Under the pieces are notes generated by a model. The model saw only the letters and a program-made list of their open reading frames with translations, was not told the origin of the DNA and did no database searches. From assembly GCF_004751985.1 (NCBI RefSeq), contig NZ_CP038492.1, positions 868,001 to 932,000 on the forward strand: a DNA stretch of 64,000 bases, given 5' to 3'. Of this stretch, positions 10,972 to 20,551 are shown piece after piece (position 1 is the stretch's first letter; every line of letters begins with the position of its first letter). The stretch is from Rhodophyticola sp. CCM32. GTDB lineage: Bacteria > Pseudomonadota > Alphaproteobacteria > Rhodobacterales > Rhodobacteraceae. The position numbers and the translations under genes are program-made.

Positions 10972-11469
10972 ATGAGTATGCACGCCCCCCTTGCGGAGAC
11001 GTCCAAGCACGGTTTCATCGCCGGGTATCTGGAATCATTGTCTTTGGTGGAGCGTTTGCATCGCCTGCTGCTGGATGTCATCAAGGATGAGTTTGAACGT
11101 CTGGGCCTGCTGGATATCAATGCGGTTCAGGCGCTGTTGCTGTTCAATATCGGCGATAATGAGGTGACCGCGGGGGAGTTGAAAACCCGTGGGTATTATC
11201 AGGGGTCGAATGTCTCCTACAATCTCAAGAAACTGGTCGAGATGGGGTATATGCACCATCAGCGCTGCGAAATTGACCGCAGGTCGGTGCGTGTGCGTTT
11301 GACCGAAAAGGGCCGGGAGGTGCGCGATATGGTGGCCGATCTTTTCGCGCGCCACGCGGACGGGTTGCAGGCCCATGGTGTTCTGGGCCCGGATGGGATT
11401 GATCAGGTGAACCACTCGCTGAAACGGATGGAACGGTACTGGGCTGACCAGATCCGCTATATCTACTGA
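10972..11469 (+). CDS. ldtR: LdtR-type MarR family transcriptional regulator
   Basis: This 165-residue winged-helix protein has the highly conserved centre of the LdtR group: DINAVQALLLFNIGDNEVTAGELK, then RGYYQGSNVSYNLKKLVEMGY (recognition helix) and the wing IDRRSVRVRLTEKGREV. LdtR of Liberibacter and rhizobia controls an L,D-transpeptidase gene and osmotic or cell-wall stress responses; the same role here is inference, and no ldtP neighbour is visible. The long helices at both ends form the MarR dimer interface. The start ATG lies about eight bases after CGGAG. It stands alone between the autotransporter and the convergent ccm operon. Confidence 0.85.
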   Translation: MSMHAPLAETSKHGFIAGYLESLSLVERLHRLLLDVIKDEFERLGLLDINAVQALLLFNIGDNEVTAGELKTRGYYQGSNVSYNLKKLVEMGYMHHQRCEIDRRSVRVRLTEKGREVRDMVADLFARHADGLQAHGVLGPDGIDQVNHSLKRMERYWADQIRYIY

Positions 11470-11511
11470 GGTTGAGAGATCGTGCGGGCGGAGCCCTGAC
11501 CATGCGGTCTG

Positions 11512-12114
11512 TCAGCCGTTGCTGTCAGAGACCGGGGCTGGCAGGGTCAGGTTGTGACCGGCAGTCTCCAGCGCCGGGATGATCTGGGTCTCAAGCGCGC
11601 GCCGGGTCACCGGGCCGCGAAAGTGATACACCACCACACCCGCGTCATTGATAAAGAATGTCTCGGGCATGGCGACCACACCCCAGTTCCGGCCATTGCG
11701 GGCCGCATCATCGCGCCCGATCCGGTCATAGGGATTGCCAAGCTCCTCCAGAAAGCCAAGCGCGTGATCTTCCTGATCGCGATAATTGATTCCATAAAGC
11801 GGGGTTCCGGTCCGGGCCAGGGCTGTCAGTGTCGGGTGTTCCGCACGGCAGGGCGGGCACCAGCTGGCCCAGAAATTCACCATGATCAACCCGTTGCCGC
11901 GCAGATCGTCATCAATCAGCAACGGGGTCGGGGTTCCGGCCAGCGGCTCCAGCGCCAGACCGGGTGCTGCATGGCCTTGCTGCGCCGACCGCAGAGCCGT
12001 GGTATCGACCCCGTGCTGAAGCGCATCCTGATTGGTCATCAGCTGCACCCCGGCGATCCCGAAAAACCCAAGGGTCAGAAGCACGGGCAGAACCATCAGC
12101 CAGTTCACCTTCAT
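11512..12114 (-). CDS. ccmG: CcmG/DsbE thiol:disulfide oxidoreductase, cytochrome c maturation
   Basis: Residues 1-25 form an N-terminal membrane anchor (LMVLPVLLTLGFFGIAGV), placing the thioredoxin fold in the periplasm. The active site is WASWCPPCRAEHP with C86 and C89, and the cis-proline region is GVVAMPETFFIND. The protein keeps the haem-binding cysteines of apocytochrome c reduced for haem ligation. It is the last gene of the minus-strand operon ccmA-B-C-D-G and overlaps ccmD by four bases (ATGA). Length of 200 residues is close to usual. The haem-handling genes ccmE, ccmF and ccmH are not in the window. Confidence 0.93.
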   Translation of the reverse strand: MKVNWLMVLPVLLTLGFFGIAGVQLMTNQDALQHGVDTTALRSAQQGHAAPGLALEPLAGTPTPLLIDDDLRGNGLIMVNFWASWCPPCRAEHPTLTALARTGTPLYGINYRDQEDHALGFLEELGNPYDRIGRDDAARNGRNWGVVAMPETFFINDAGVVVYHFRGPVTRRALETQIIPALETAGHNLTLPAPVSDSNG

Positions 12115-12266
12115 GACGGTTTCCCGCGCCGGGTTTCCATCGCCTCCAGCCGCCGCCGGACCCGGCGCGATTGCCAGACAGAGGCGGCAACCATGACCAC
12201 CAGCAAAGCCAGCGACCCGCCATAGGCCAGCAGCACCTCCGTTGCATAACGTCCCAGATCAGGCAT
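12111..12266 (-). CDS. ccmD: Haem exporter protein CcmD
   Basis: This 51-residue protein has one transmembrane helix (VLLAYGGSLALLVVMVAASVW) followed by a basic cytoplasmic tail (RRVRRRLEAMETRRGKPS), the normal plan of CcmD, which helps release haem-loaded CcmE from the CcmABC complex. Its start codon shares one base with the stop of ccmC, and its stop overlaps the ccmG start. Short size and poor conservation make sequence alone weak, but position between ccmC and ccmG settles it. Confidence 0.88.
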   Translation of the reverse strand: MPDLGRYATEVLLAYGGSLALLVVMVAASVWQSRRVRRRLEAMETRRGKPS

Positions 12267-12994
12267 CAGGCCATCCTTTCCCGGGCGATCAGCGCTTTCA
12301 GGCGGCGGCTGCGAATCTCGGTCCGGGTGCGGTAAAGCACCAGGGTGAGAAACAGAAAGATGAAGCCCGCGATACAAAGGACCAGCGGATACCAGAACAC
12401 AGTTGAGATATTCTCCTCTGCATCCAGCGACAGGGTGGCCCCCTGATGCAGGCCCTGGTTCCAGAAGATCAGCGCATAGCGCGAGATGATGGCGAAAACC
12501 GCGCCGACAAGGCATAGAATGCTGGTCAGGTCCGCGGCTGAATCCGGGTTCTCGATGGCCTCCCACAGGGCGATATAGCCCAGATAGAACAGGAACAGGA
12601 TCAGGAAGGAGGTCAGCCGCGGGTCCCATTCCCACCATGTGCCCCACATCGGCTGCCCCCAGACTGCGCCAGTGAAAAGCGCGATCAGCGTGAACACCAT
12701 CCCCACGGGGGCGGCGGCCTTTGCGGCCAGCGCACTGACATGGTGGCGGCGGATCACCCAGATCAGCGAGGCAACCAGCATCATCAGCCAGGTGTTGATG
12801 GCCATCAGCGCGGCGGGCACATGCAGGTAAATGATCTTGACCGTGGCCCCCTGACGGAAATCATCGGGGGTGAAAAAGAACCCCCAGATCAGCCCGGTTG
12901 CCAGACACAGGGCGGCGATGGCGGCGACCCATGGCAGAACGGTGGCCGAAATGGCCATGAATTTGCGTGGATTTGCATATTCCCAAAATGACAT
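12266..12994 (-). CDS. ccmC: Haem transporter subunit CcmC
   Basis: This 242-residue, six-helix inner-membrane protein presents haem to CcmE. The tryptophan-rich periplasmic motif is present as WGTWWEWDPRLTSFLILFL, with the flanking histidines HVPAAL and NQGLHQGATL that ligate haem in known CcmC proteins. It lies 56 bases after ccmB and touches ccmD. The C-terminal basic tail is cytoplasmic. Length and motifs are those of the family. Confidence 0.95.
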   Translation of the reverse strand: MSFWEYANPRKFMAISATVLPWVAAIAALCLATGLIWGFFFTPDDFRQGATVKIIYLHVPAALMAINTWLMMLVASLIWVIRRHHVSALAAKAAAPVGMVFTLIALFTGAVWGQPMWGTWWEWDPRLTSFLILFLFYLGYIALWEAIENPDSAADLTSILCLVGAVFAIISRYALIFWNQGLHQGATLSLDAEENISTVFWYPLVLCIAGFIFLFLTLVLYRTRTEIRSRRLKALIARERMA

Positions 12995-13050
12995 GGCCGG
13001 AAACTTAGGCGCGGCTGTCAGCGCTCACAATACGTGAAGCGCGTTCTATC

Positions 13051-13707
13051 CTAGCGCAGATTGACGCGGAGGGCGGCAGCGGCGGCGAAGGGAAGGGTGG
13101 CAATTGTGGCCAGGGTGATGCCCGCCAGCAGCGCCAGAGGCGTGGTTGCCTCAAGCCCGCGCGCGCCCCGGGACACCACCAGTGCGCCGAAAATCAACGT
13201 GGGCACGTAAAGCGGCAGCACCAGCAGGGAAAGCAGCAACCCGCCCCGTTTCAGCCCCACGGTCAGGGCCGCGCCAAAGGTGCCGATGGCCGAAAGCGCG
13301 GGCGTGCCAAGGGCAAGCGAGGCCATCAGCCAGGCAAATCCCGGGGCAGGCAGGTTCAGAAGCAGGCCAAGCACCGGGGCTGCCACCACCAGCGGCAGGC
13401 CGGTTGTGACCCAATGGGCCAGCGCCTTGACCGCCGCGACCCCTTCCAGCGGCAGGGGCGCGGTGGCCAGCAGGTCCAGCGATCCATCCTCCCAGTCCAG
13501 TTGAAACACCCGGTCGAGGGACAAAAGACAGGCCAGCAGGGCGCCCAGCCAAAGGATGCCCGGCGCGATGGTTGAAAGGGTGCCGGTATCGGGGCCCACG
13601 CCAAACGGAACCAGAACCGTGACAATCAGAAAGAAGGCAAGGCCCAGACCAAAGCCGCCCCCGGCGCGGATCGCCAGTGCCAGATCGCGCCGGAACAGGC
13701 CGATCAT
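13051..13707 (-). CDS. ccmB: Haem exporter protein CcmB (ABC permease subunit)
   Basis: This 218-residue protein has six hydrophobic segments and the CcmB pattern: [14 protein letters not shown] at the N-terminus, [13 protein letters not shown] (cytoplasmic loop that contacts the ATPase) and [13 protein letters not shown]. It forms the membrane part of the CcmAB transporter that drives release of holo-CcmE. Its start codon overlaps the ccmA stop by ATGA, so translation is coupled. No damage is seen in this gene, unlike ccmA. Confidence 0.93.
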   Translation of the reverse strand: MIGLFRRDLALAIRAGGGFGLGLAFFLIVTVLVPFGVGPDTGTLSTIAPGILWLGALLACLLSLDRVFQLDWEDGSLDLLATAPLPLEGVAAVKALAHWVTTGLPLVVAAPVLGLLLNLPAPGFAWLMASLALGTPALSAIGTFGAALTVGLKRGGLLLSLLVLPLYVPTLIFGALVVSRGARGLEATTPLALLAGITLATIATLPFAAAAALRVNLR

Positions 13708-14326
13708 GGGAAGGCCTCATCGCTGAACGGGTCGCTTTCCGGCAGGGATTTGGCGACAAAGGGGGCGATATCAAGGGTCTCTGCCCCGGGCAGGCCAAGG
13801 TCGATATGGCTGGCGATGATGGCACTGCCGCCAGAGGCCAGATGGCCCTTCACCGCGGTTGCAAAACGGGTGACATTGCCGGTGTCGAGGGAAACCGTGG
13901 GCTCATCCAGACACCAGACCGGCCGCCCTGTGACCAGAAGCCGCGCCAGGCTGAGCCGACGCTTCTGCCCGGCAGATAATTCGCCCGCCCGCCGCTCCAG
14001 CAGATCGGTCAGATCAAAGCCGGCAATGGCGGCGTCGATACCCTGCCCGCCAAAGACACCGGCCCAGAAAGACAGGTTTTCGCGCACCGAAAGCTGGGCT
14101 TTCAACCCGTCCGCATGGCCGGCATAGGCGATGCTGTCGGGGGCGGGTATGATCTGACCGGACAGGGGGGCGTTAACCCCGCAAGGGTCCGCAATAGCGT
14201 GGTTTTTCCCGATCCGTTTGGCCCGCGCAGGATCAGCGCCTGGCCCGCAGCCACGGAAAAGGACAGGCCCGCAAGCACTTGCAGCGACCCGCGTGCGCAG
14301 GCCAGATCGGTGACCGTCATTTGCAT
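13704..14326 (-). pseudogene. ccmA: CcmA haem exporter ATPase, frameshifted
   Basis: Two frames together encode a normal CcmA. The 5' frame holds Walker [17 protein letters not shown]. The 3' frame holds the signature [15 protein letters not shown], Walker [13 protein letters not shown] and the H-loop [10 protein letters not shown]. The switch lies at six G on the + strand (14165-14170); one extra base makes the join read [11 protein letters not shown] and gives 207 residues, the usual size. CcmA supplies ATP hydrolysis for the CcmABCD complex. As written the gene would be dead, which is unlikely while B, C, D and G are intact, so a sequencing miscall is my preferred explanation. Start at ATG 14326 or, six bases on, 14320. 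Confidence 0.85.
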
Positions 14327-14426
14327 TATATCGAGGGGTATCCGAAAGATCGGGGTGAGGGAAGACCCCGCCCGGTCCGGCATCCACCCGGCGACATATG
14401 TGGGTCAGGGCCAGGTGTTGCAATTT

Positions 14427-14444
14427 GGTATACAATTGCATACC
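14427..14444. promoter_or_regulatory. Near-perfect palindrome upstream of aconitase (possible operator)
   Basis: GGTATACAATTGCATACC reads almost identically on both strands, and the symmetry extends imperfectly to 14424-14447. It lies in the divergent gap between ccmA and acnA, about 118 bases before the acnA start. It is A+T-rich compared with its surroundings. Which regulator would bind is unknown. Confidence 0.4.
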
Positions 14445-14561
14445 GAAATCTGTTACACCCCAGCTATCGGGCATTGTGCAGTCTTGATCAGCCCTGATCT
14501 TGATGGCATAGGCCGATGCAGCACCAACCCATTTCCATTGGATACCAGGGAGGCCCCACTT

Positions 14562-17252
14562 ATGCCCATCACCGTTGGCCATGATACATCCGGCACGCGC
14601 AAGACGCTGAAAGTCGGCGATATGTCTTATGCTTATTACTCCATTCCTGCGGCTCAGGCGGCAGGTCTTGGCGATTTCTCGAAACTTCCCGCCGCGCTGA
14701 AAGTGGTGCTTGAGAACATGCTGAGATTTGAGGATGGCAAGACGGTTCGCGTCGAGGACATCAAGGCGTTTTCGGACTGGGCGGATAAGGGCGGCAAAAA
14801 CCCGCGCGAGATTGCCTATCGCCCGGCCCGGGTGCTGATGCAGGATTTCACCGGCGTGCCTGCGGTGGTCGATCTGGCGGCGATGCGCGACGGTCTGGTG
14901 GCGCTTGGCGGTGACCCAGAAAAGATCAACCCGCTGAACCCGGTCGATCTGGTCATTGACCATTCGGTGATGATTGACGCCTTTGGCAACCCGCGCGCCT
15001 TCCAGATGAATGTGGACCGGGAATATGAGCGCAATATGGAGCGTTATACCTTCCTGAAATGGGGCCAGTCGGCATTCAACAATTTCCGTGTGGTGCCGCC
15101 CGGCACCGGCATCTGCCATCAGGTGAACCTGGAATATCTGTCCAAGACGATCTGGTCCGACACTGACCAGCATGGGGAGATGGTGGCCTATCCTGACACG
15201 CTGGTGGGCACGGACAGCCATACCACCATGGTCAATGGCGCCGCGGTTCTGGGCTGGGGCGTCGGCGGGATCGAGGCCGAGGCGGCGATGCTGGGTCAGC
15301 CGATCTCGATGCTGATCCCCGAGGTTGTGGGCTTCGAGCTGACCGGGGCGATGGTCGAGGGCACCACCGGCACCGATCTGGTGCTCAAAGTGGTCGAAAT
15401 GCTGCGTGAACGCGGGGTTGTCGGCAAATTTGTCGAATTCTATGGCGCGGGTCTGGACAATCTGCCGCTGGCGGATCGTGCGACCATTGCCAATATGGCG
15501 CCGGAATATGGCGCGACCTGCGGGTTCTTCCCGATTGACGCGGAAACGCTGCGCTATCTGCGCAGCACGGGGCGCAGCGATGATACCGTGGCCCTGGTCG
15601 AGGCCTATGCCAAGGAAAACGGGTTCTGGCGCGGCGCGGATTATGCGCCGGTCTATACCGATACGCTGCATCTGGATATGGGCATGATCGTGCCGGCGAT
15701 TTCCGGGCCCAAACGGCCGCAGGATTACGTTGCCCTGACCGATGCCAAAACCGCATTCACCACAGAGATGAAGGACACGTTCAAACGCCCGATGGGCAAG
15801 GAAGTGGCCGTCGAGGGGCAGGATTACACGATGGAATCGGGCAAGGTTGTGATCGCCTCGATCACCTCCTGCACCAATACCTCGAACCCGTATGTGATGA
15901 TCGGCGCCGGTCTGGTGGCCCGCAAGGCCGCGGCCCTGGGTCTGGACCGGAAGCCCTGGGTGAAAACCTCGCTGGCGCCCGGCAGCCAGGTGGTCAGCGC
16001 CTATCTGGAAGCGGCCGGGTTGCAGGAGGATCTGGACGCGATCGGTTTCAATCTGGTCGGCTATGGCTGCACCACCTGCATCGGCAATTCCGGTCCGTTG
16101 CAGGAAGAGATTTCCAGGGCGATTGCCGAGGGTGATCTGGTGGCAACCTCGGTTCTGTCGGGCAACCGCAATTTCGAGGGCCGGATCAGCCCCGATGTGC
16201 GGGCCAATTATCTGGCCTCGCCACCGCTGGTTGTGGCCTATGCGCTGGCCGGTACGATGGATGTCAACCTGGCCTCTGACCCGATTGCGCAGACACCCGA
16301 TGGCAAGGATGTGTATCTGAAGGATATCTGGCCCACATCCCAGGAAGTGGCCGAACTGGTCGAGGCGACCGTGACCCGCGAGGCCTTCATCGAGAAATAT
16401 GCCGATGTCTTCAAAGGGGACGAAAAATGGCAGGATGTGGAAACCACAGACAGCCAGACCTATGACTGGCCGCCGGCATCGACCTATGTGCAGAACCCGC
16501 CCTATTTCCAGGGCATGGGGATGGAGCCCGGCGTGATCTCGGATATCGAGGGCGCCAAGGTGCTGGCGATCCTGGGCGATATGGTCACCACCGACCATAT
16601 CTCACCTGCGGGATCGTTCAAGGATAGCACGCCTGCGGGCCAGTATCTGGTGGACCGGCAGGTGCCGGTGCGGGAGTTCAATTCCTATGGGTCGCGTCGT
16701 GGCAATCACGAGGTGATGATGCGCGGCACTTTCGCCAATATCCGCATCAAGAACGAGATGCTGGACGGGGTGGAAGGCGGCTATACGCTTGGACCCGACG
16801 GGCAGCAAAGCTCGATCTTCGATGCGGCGATGTCCTATGAGGAGGCAGGCACGCCGCTGGTGATCTTCGGGGGGGAGCAATACGGGGCCGGGTCCAGCCG
16901 GGACTGGGCCGCGAAAGGCACCAATCTGTTGGGTGTGAAAGCCGTGATCGCGGAAAGTTTCGAGCGTATCCACCGCTCGAACCTGGTGGGTATGGGGGTG
17001 ATCCCGTTTGAGTTCACCGGTGGCGATACGCGGAAATCCCTGGGTCTGAAAGGGGATGAGACCGTCTCGATCTCCGGGCTGGCGGGCGATCTGAAACCGC
17101 AGGATATCGTGCCCTGCACGATCACCTTTGGCGATGGCTCCAGCAGGGAGATCAAGCTGAAATGCCGGATCGATACGGCGATCGAGAAGGAATATGTCGA
17201 ACATGGCGGTGTGCTGCATTACGTGCTGCGTGATCTGGCACGCGCGGCATAA
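14562..17252 (+). CDS. acnA: Aconitate hydratase A
   Basis: This 896-residue AcnA/IRP-type aconitase converts citrate to isocitrate in the TCA cycle. The three [4Fe-4S] ligands are C437 (in [11 protein letters not shown]), C503 and C506 (in [14 protein letters not shown]). Other hallmarks: the VDLVIDHSV and DSHTTMVN loops, [15 protein letters not shown], and the C-terminal swivel domain with [13 protein letters not shown]. The start ATG follows AGGGAGG by eight bases. A 12-bp-stem terminator-like hairpin follows the stop. A long open frame on the opposite strand over this gene is a codon-bias shadow. Confidence 0.97.
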   Translation: MPITVGHDTSGTRKTLKVGDMSYAYYSIPAAQAAGLGDFSKLPAALKVVLENMLRFEDGKTVRVEDIKAFSDWADKGGKNPREIAYRPARVLMQDFTGVPAVVDLAAMRDGLVALGGDPEKINPLNPVDLVIDHSVMIDAFGNPRAFQMNVDREYERNMERYTFLKWGQSAFNNFRVVPPGTGICHQVNLEYLSKTIWSDTDQHGEMVAYPDTLVGTDSHTTMVNGAAVLGWGVGGIEAEAAMLGQPISMLIPEVVGFELTGAMVEGTTGTDLVLKVVEMLRERGVVGKFVEFYGAGLDNLPLADRATIANMAPEYGATCGFFPIDAETLRYLRSTGRSDDTVALVEAYAKENGFWRGADYAPVYTDTLHLDMGMIVPAISGPKRPQDYVALTDAKTAFTTEMKDTFKRPMGKEVAVEGQDYTMESGKVVIASITSCTNTSNPYVMIGAGLVARKAAALGLDRKPWVKTSLAPGSQVVSAYLEAAGLQEDLDAIGFNLVGYGCTTCIGNSGPLQEEISRAIAEGDLVATSVLSGNRNFEGRISPDVRANYLASPPLVVAYALAGTMDVNLASDPIAQTPDGKDVYLKDIWPTSQEVAELVEATVTREAFIEKYADVFKGDEKWQDVETTDSQTYDWPPASTYVQNPPYFQGMGMEPGVISDIEGAKVLAILGDMVTTDHISPAGSFKDSTPAGQYLVDRQVPVREFNSYGSRRGNHEVMMRGTFANIRIKNEMLDGVEGGYTLGPDGQQSSIFDAAMSYEEAGTPLVIFGGEQYGAGSSRDWAAKGTNLLGVKAVIAESFERIHRSNLVGMGVIPFEFTGGDTRKSLGLKGDETVSISGLAGDLKPQDIVPCTITFGDGSSREIKLKCRIDTAIEKEYVEHGGVLHYVLRDLARAA

Positions 17253-17274
17253 AGCTCTGAACATGATCTGAAAG

Positions 17275-17303
17275 GACAGCCCCGGCCAGAAGCCGGGGCT
17301 GTC
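17275..17303 (+). terminator. Strong hairpin after acnA
   Basis: A perfect 12-bp G+C-rich stem (17275-17286 with 17292-17303) and a five-base loop lie 22 bases after the acnA stop. They are followed by TGGTTTC, a weak U-tract. It probably ends the aconitase transcript. Confidence 0.75.
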
Positions 17304-17315
17304 TGGTTTCAAGCC

Positions 17316-17440
17316 GTATTATATAGCCCCGGCCTGATATCCTGAACCACCCCGCCCCAACCTTCCGCCCGGCGGCGCTGCCCTTTGTGTTATGCCTATA
17401 TGTTGCAGAATTTCGGGCCTGTGCTTTTGGGTTGCCTCTC
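17316..17440. repeat. Degraded copy of intergenic repeat family B
   Basis: The stretch around CCTGAACCACCCCGC ... TTCCGCCCGGCGG ... GCAGAATTT resembles the segments at 25301-25544 and 52063-52323 and, inverted, 38825-38945. It is shorter and more diverged than those, and it lies just upstream of the DDAH gene, so it may overlap that gene's promoter region. Confidence 0.5.
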
Positions 17441-17466
17441 ATCGCGGTACTTGCAAACTATCCGCC

Positions 17467-18264
17467 ATGACCAATCATTCAATCACCTTCACCCATGCGC
17501 TTTGCCGCGCGCCGTCCCGGTCCGTCACCGATGGGCTGCGTGCCGAGGATCACGGCGCGCCGGACCCGGATGTGTTTGCGCGGGAGCATGCCGGTTATGT
17601 GGCGGCCCTGCGTCAGACAGGGGCGGAGGTGACCGTGCTGGAAGCGGCAGAGGCTTTTCCCGACAGCGTGTTTATCGAAGACCCGGCGCTCTGCCTGAAA
17701 GGTGTTGCGATTGTCCTGCGGCCCGGTGCGCCGACACGGCGGGGAGAGGCCGCCGCCCTGCGCCCGGATTTGCAGCGCCTGTTCCCGGAAATCCGTGATC
17801 TGGGACCGGGCGGGTTTGTCGATGGGGGGGATATTCTGTGTTCCGACACCGAGGTGATGGTGGGCCTGTCGGCGCGCACCGATGCGCAAGGCGTGGCGCA
17901 GTTGCGCCCGATTGTCGAGGATCTGGGCTATCAGCTGCGTCTGGTGGAAACACCCCCGGAAATCCTGCATTTCAAGACCGAAAGCAGCTTGCTGGACCCG
18001 GAAACCATCCTTGCCTCGCCCCGTCTGGCGGCCACGGGATGTTTCGATGGCTACCGGGTGATTGAAACCGCCCCGGGGGAAGAGGGGGCGGCGAATGCCA
18101 TCCGGTTCAATGCGCCGGTCTTTCTGTCACAGGGGTTTTCGCAGAGTGCTGACCGGTTGAGTGATGCGGGCTATGAGGTCCGGGAATTGCCGACCTCGGC
18201 GGCGGCGCTGCTGGATGGCGGGCTGTCCTGCATGTCGCTGCGCTATTCCCTGCCAGACCGGTGA
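17467..18264 (+). CDS. Dimethylarginine dimethylaminohydrolase (DDAH)
   Basis: This 265-residue amidinotransferase-superfamily protein probably hydrolyses N-omega-methylated arginines to citrulline and methylamines. The catalytic triad is visible: acidic residues in SVFIEDPAL (E71/D72), H168 in ILHFKTESS and the nucleophile C255 in GGLSCMSLRY. GGFVDGGDIL is the conserved central loop. I start at ATG 17467 because conservation begins at ITFTHALCRAPSRS; the upstream in-frame sequence is repeat-derived and no strong ribosome site is seen. Its 3' end overlaps the convergent GT25 gene by 22 bases. Related arginine deiminase-like enzymes cannot be fully excluded, but the size and motifs fit DDAH. 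Confidence 0.88.
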   Translation: MTNHSITFTHALCRAPSRSVTDGLRAEDHGAPDPDVFAREHAGYVAALRQTGAEVTVLEAAEAFPDSVFIEDPALCLKGVAIVLRPGAPTRRGEAAALRPDLQRLFPEIRDLGPGGFVDGGDILCSDTEVMVGLSARTDAQGVAQLRPIVEDLGYQLRLVETPPEILHFKTESSLLDPETILASPRLAATGCFDGYRVIETAPGEEGAANAIRFNAPVFLSQGFSQSADRLSDAGYEVRELPTSAAALLDGGLSCMSLRYSLPDR

Positions 18265-19121
18265 TCCTCCTGCCCGGCGCCGCCCGGGTCTGAACCTGTA
18301 TGCCCGGGTGGTCCCGGCGGTGTCGGTTCAAAACGCAATGTCATCATCTTCGCCCGCCCGGTCAGATATTGCAAAAGCTGACGCGGCGCCTGATTGATTT
18401 CGGTGACGCCACGGCACAGACTGCGCAGCCGTTTTCGCCATCCTGTCGGCTGAACCGCCCGGCCCAGGTCCACATTGTCGGACTCATGGCCATAGGCCCA
18501 TTGTGTCGCCATGGCAGGCCGGATGATCACCGGGCGCAAAACCCGGCGAAGCGGTGAAACGGTATCGTTGAACAGAAAATGATCCACCGGCACCCGGATG
18601 CGCCCCCGCCAGGCCAGCGCGGCCTTTGCCCCCTTGCGGGACAGGATATAGGCCCCGCCCCCCACATGGCGTGATCGCATCGGGTGCAATGCCCGGCCCG
18701 CAGGGGTGTGACCGATCTGGGCTGCCAGCAGTAAACGTGAGCTGCCGGCGTCGAATTTCTCCAGCTTCACCAGATCGGTTTCCGGCGGAATCCAGTCAGT
18801 GTCTGCCAACAGCTCGGCCAGATCTTCGGCCAGATAAACATCATCTTCCAGAAACAGGGCATGGCTGGCATCGCCATCCAGAAAGTGCTGCCAGGCCCAG
18901 ATATGGCTGACGGTACAGGCCCTGTCGCCCTGACCCAGACGGCCAAGCGGGCCGCTTTGCCGGATCACGCTGGCAATCACCGGCTCTGTGGCTGTGCGGG
19001 CGTCGCAGGCCTCTTGCCGGGTAAAGCTGACGCCGCGCTCCGCCAGATGTGCGGATACACGGGCCAGCCTGTCGGGACGGCGGGTGAGGTTTATCACAAA
19101 GATGGGGATCGTCTGGGGCAT
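18243..19121 (-). CDS. Glycosyltransferase family 25 protein
   Basis: The N-terminus PIFVINLTRRPDRLARV and the DGD/EDD region HALFLEDDVYLAEDL are hallmarks of GT25, used in lipopolysaccharide or lipooligosaccharide synthesis. GQGDRACTVSHIWAWQHFL and HVGGGAYILSRKGAKAAL are further conserved blocks. It is a cytosolic or membrane-associated transferase adding a hexose to a surface glycan; donor and acceptor are unknown. The 292-residue protein has a proline/glycine-rich tail (PTPPGPPGHTGSDPGG) that reads across the end of the DDAH gene and is probably not conserved. Confidence 0.85.
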   Translation of the reverse strand: MPQTIPIFVINLTRRPDRLARVSAHLAERGVSFTRQEACDARTATEPVIASVIRQSGPLGRLGQGDRACTVSHIWAWQHFLDGDASHALFLEDDVYLAEDLAELLADTDWIPPETDLVKLEKFDAGSSRLLLAAQIGHTPAGRALHPMRSRHVGGGAYILSRKGAKAALAWRGRIRVPVDHFLFNDTVSPLRRVLRPVIIRPAMATQWAYGHESDNVDLGRAVQPTGWRKRLRSLCRGVTEINQAPRQLLQYLTGRAKMMTLRFEPTPPGPPGHTGSDPGGAGQEDHRSGRE

Positions 19122-19288
19122 GAATCTCCGGTCTGCGCATGCGGGCGCGTTTTGTCATGAAAGGTGCCGCCAGGGCAAGGGCAGGGGTAAAGGAGCCGGG
19201 TTCGAGCTGTCGGCAGGCATATCGGGTAAATCCGGGTTCACATGATCGCTGAAAGACGCAAGACTATGGGCATGGAGTATCAGGCATC

Positions 19289-19738
19289 ATGAAGGGGTTT
19301 CCCGATCTGCCGCCGGTCTGGCTGGCCGGGTTTCTTGCGCTTGCCTGGTTTCTGGCCCGTCAATTGCCTCTGGTCACGGTGTTCGGGCCGGTCTTGCGGG
19401 GCGCGGGTGTCGGGCTTGGTCTGGCGGGGCTGGTGTTGATCTTCTGGTCGGCCTTGTGGTTCTTCCGCAAGAAAACCACCATCGAACCCCATGAGGCGCC
19501 GCAGGTCCTGATCACCGAGGGGCCGTTTCGATTGTCCCGCAACCCGATCTATCTGGGCATGATGCTGATTCTGACCGGCTATGTCCTGTGGCTTGGCGTA
19601 TTGAGCCCGGTTTTGCTGCCGATCCTGTATCTGGGGGTGCTGAGCAGGCGTTTTGTCATTCCCGAAGAGGAAAGGTTAATCTCTGCGTTTGGGCCTGCCG
19701 CGCACCAATATTTAAAGGCGACCCGTCGCTGGTTGTAA
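19289..19738 (+). CDS. Isoprenylcysteine carboxyl methyltransferase-family membrane protein
   Basis: This 149-residue protein has four hydrophobic segments. It carries the ICMT/PEMT-type SAM-binding signature GPFRLSRNPIYLGMMLILTG followed by VIPEEERLISAFGPAAHQY, where the EE pair and the RNPxYxG motif are characteristic. Bacterial members methylate lipid-like or unknown membrane substrates; none can be assigned here. It is followed closely by the DUF1223 gene on the same strand. The ATG at 19289 lacks a strong ribosome site. Confidence 0.8.
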   Translation: MKGFPDLPPVWLAGFLALAWFLARQLPLVTVFGPVLRGAGVGLGLAGLVLIFWSALWFFRKKTTIEPHEAPQVLITEGPFRLSRNPIYLGMMLILTGYVLWLGVLSPVLLPILYLGVLSRRFVIPEEERLISAFGPAAHQYLKATRRWL

Positions 19739-19819
19739 CGAAGTCTCTCAAATCCTTGATTGGTCACCGGGGGATCCCGCGGTTACCAGTAGGTAACCTT
19801 CTTGCTGGAAAGGCGTTTC

Positions 19820-20521
19820 ATGCGGTTGTTTCTGATGCTCATCCTGGCCATTGTAGGGCTGATGCCTGTATCCGGTGCCAGGGCGGGTGAGCTTGTCGTT
19901 ATTGAGTTATTCACCTCTCAGGGCTGTTCATCCTGCCCGCCCGCGGATGAATTGCTGGGCGAACTGGCCGCGCGGGAGGATGTCATCGCGCTGAGCCTGC
20001 ATGTGAATTACTGGGATTATATCGGCTGGGCCGATACATTCGCGACCGAGGAATTTACACAGCGCCAGCATGATTATGGCCGCGCGGCGGGGTCGACCGT
20101 GATCTATACGCCGCAGATGATCATTGGCGGGGTTGATCACGTCATCGGCTATCGACCGATGAATGTGGCCGAACTGATCATGGACCACTCCCGGCAACCT
20201 TACCCGGTTGAGATAAGCGTGACGCTTGAGGGAGATGAATATATTGTGCAGGCGCAGACCGACATGGTGTCGCCGCGCCCGAATATGATGGTGCAACTGA
20301 TCAGCTATTCCCCCCTTGAAGAGGTCGATATCCACCGTGGCGAAAATGCCGGCCATGTCATCATCTACCATAATGTTGTGACCTCATGGCAGGTGATTGG
20401 TGAATGGAATGGCGCAGGCGTTTTCCAGACCCGCGTGCGCCCGGAAGGTGATGGGAACGTGGCGATGATCATTCAGACCAGCGGTTTTGGTGCGATCCTG
20501 GGTGCGGTTCGGCTGGATTGA
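19820..20521 (+). CDS. DUF1223 secreted thioredoxin-like protein
   Basis: I start at the ATG after GGAAAGG, giving 233 residues with a signal peptide (MRLFLMLILAIVGLMPVSGARA). The mature protein begins GELVVIELFTSQGCSSCPPADELL, the diagnostic DUF1223 motif with a CxxC pair, then HVNYWDYIGWADTFA and YTPQMIIGGVDHVIG, which correspond to the cis-proline side of a thioredoxin fold. It is likely periplasmic with a redox or chaperone role, but the family has no established function. Confidence 0.88.
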   Translation: MRLFLMLILAIVGLMPVSGARAGELVVIELFTSQGCSSCPPADELLGELAAREDVIALSLHVNYWDYIGWADTFATEEFTQRQHDYGRAAGSTVIYTPQMIIGGVDHVIGYRPMNVAELIMDHSRQPYPVEISVTLEGDEYIVQAQTDMVSPRPNMMVQLISYSPLEEVDIHRGENAGHVIIYHNVVTSWQVIGEWNGAGVFQTRVRPEGDGNVAMIIQTSGFGAILGAVRLD

Positions 20522-20551
20522 CGGGGTCTGACAGTACACCCGGTTGGGATG

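Noticed and set aside
13704-16598. A 964-codon open frame on the minus strand across aconitase and ccmA
   Set aside because: Only its last part, over 13704-14160, is real (the 3' part of ccmA). The rest is antisense to the aconitase gene, has histidine/glycine-rich unnatural composition and arises from G+C-biased codon use.
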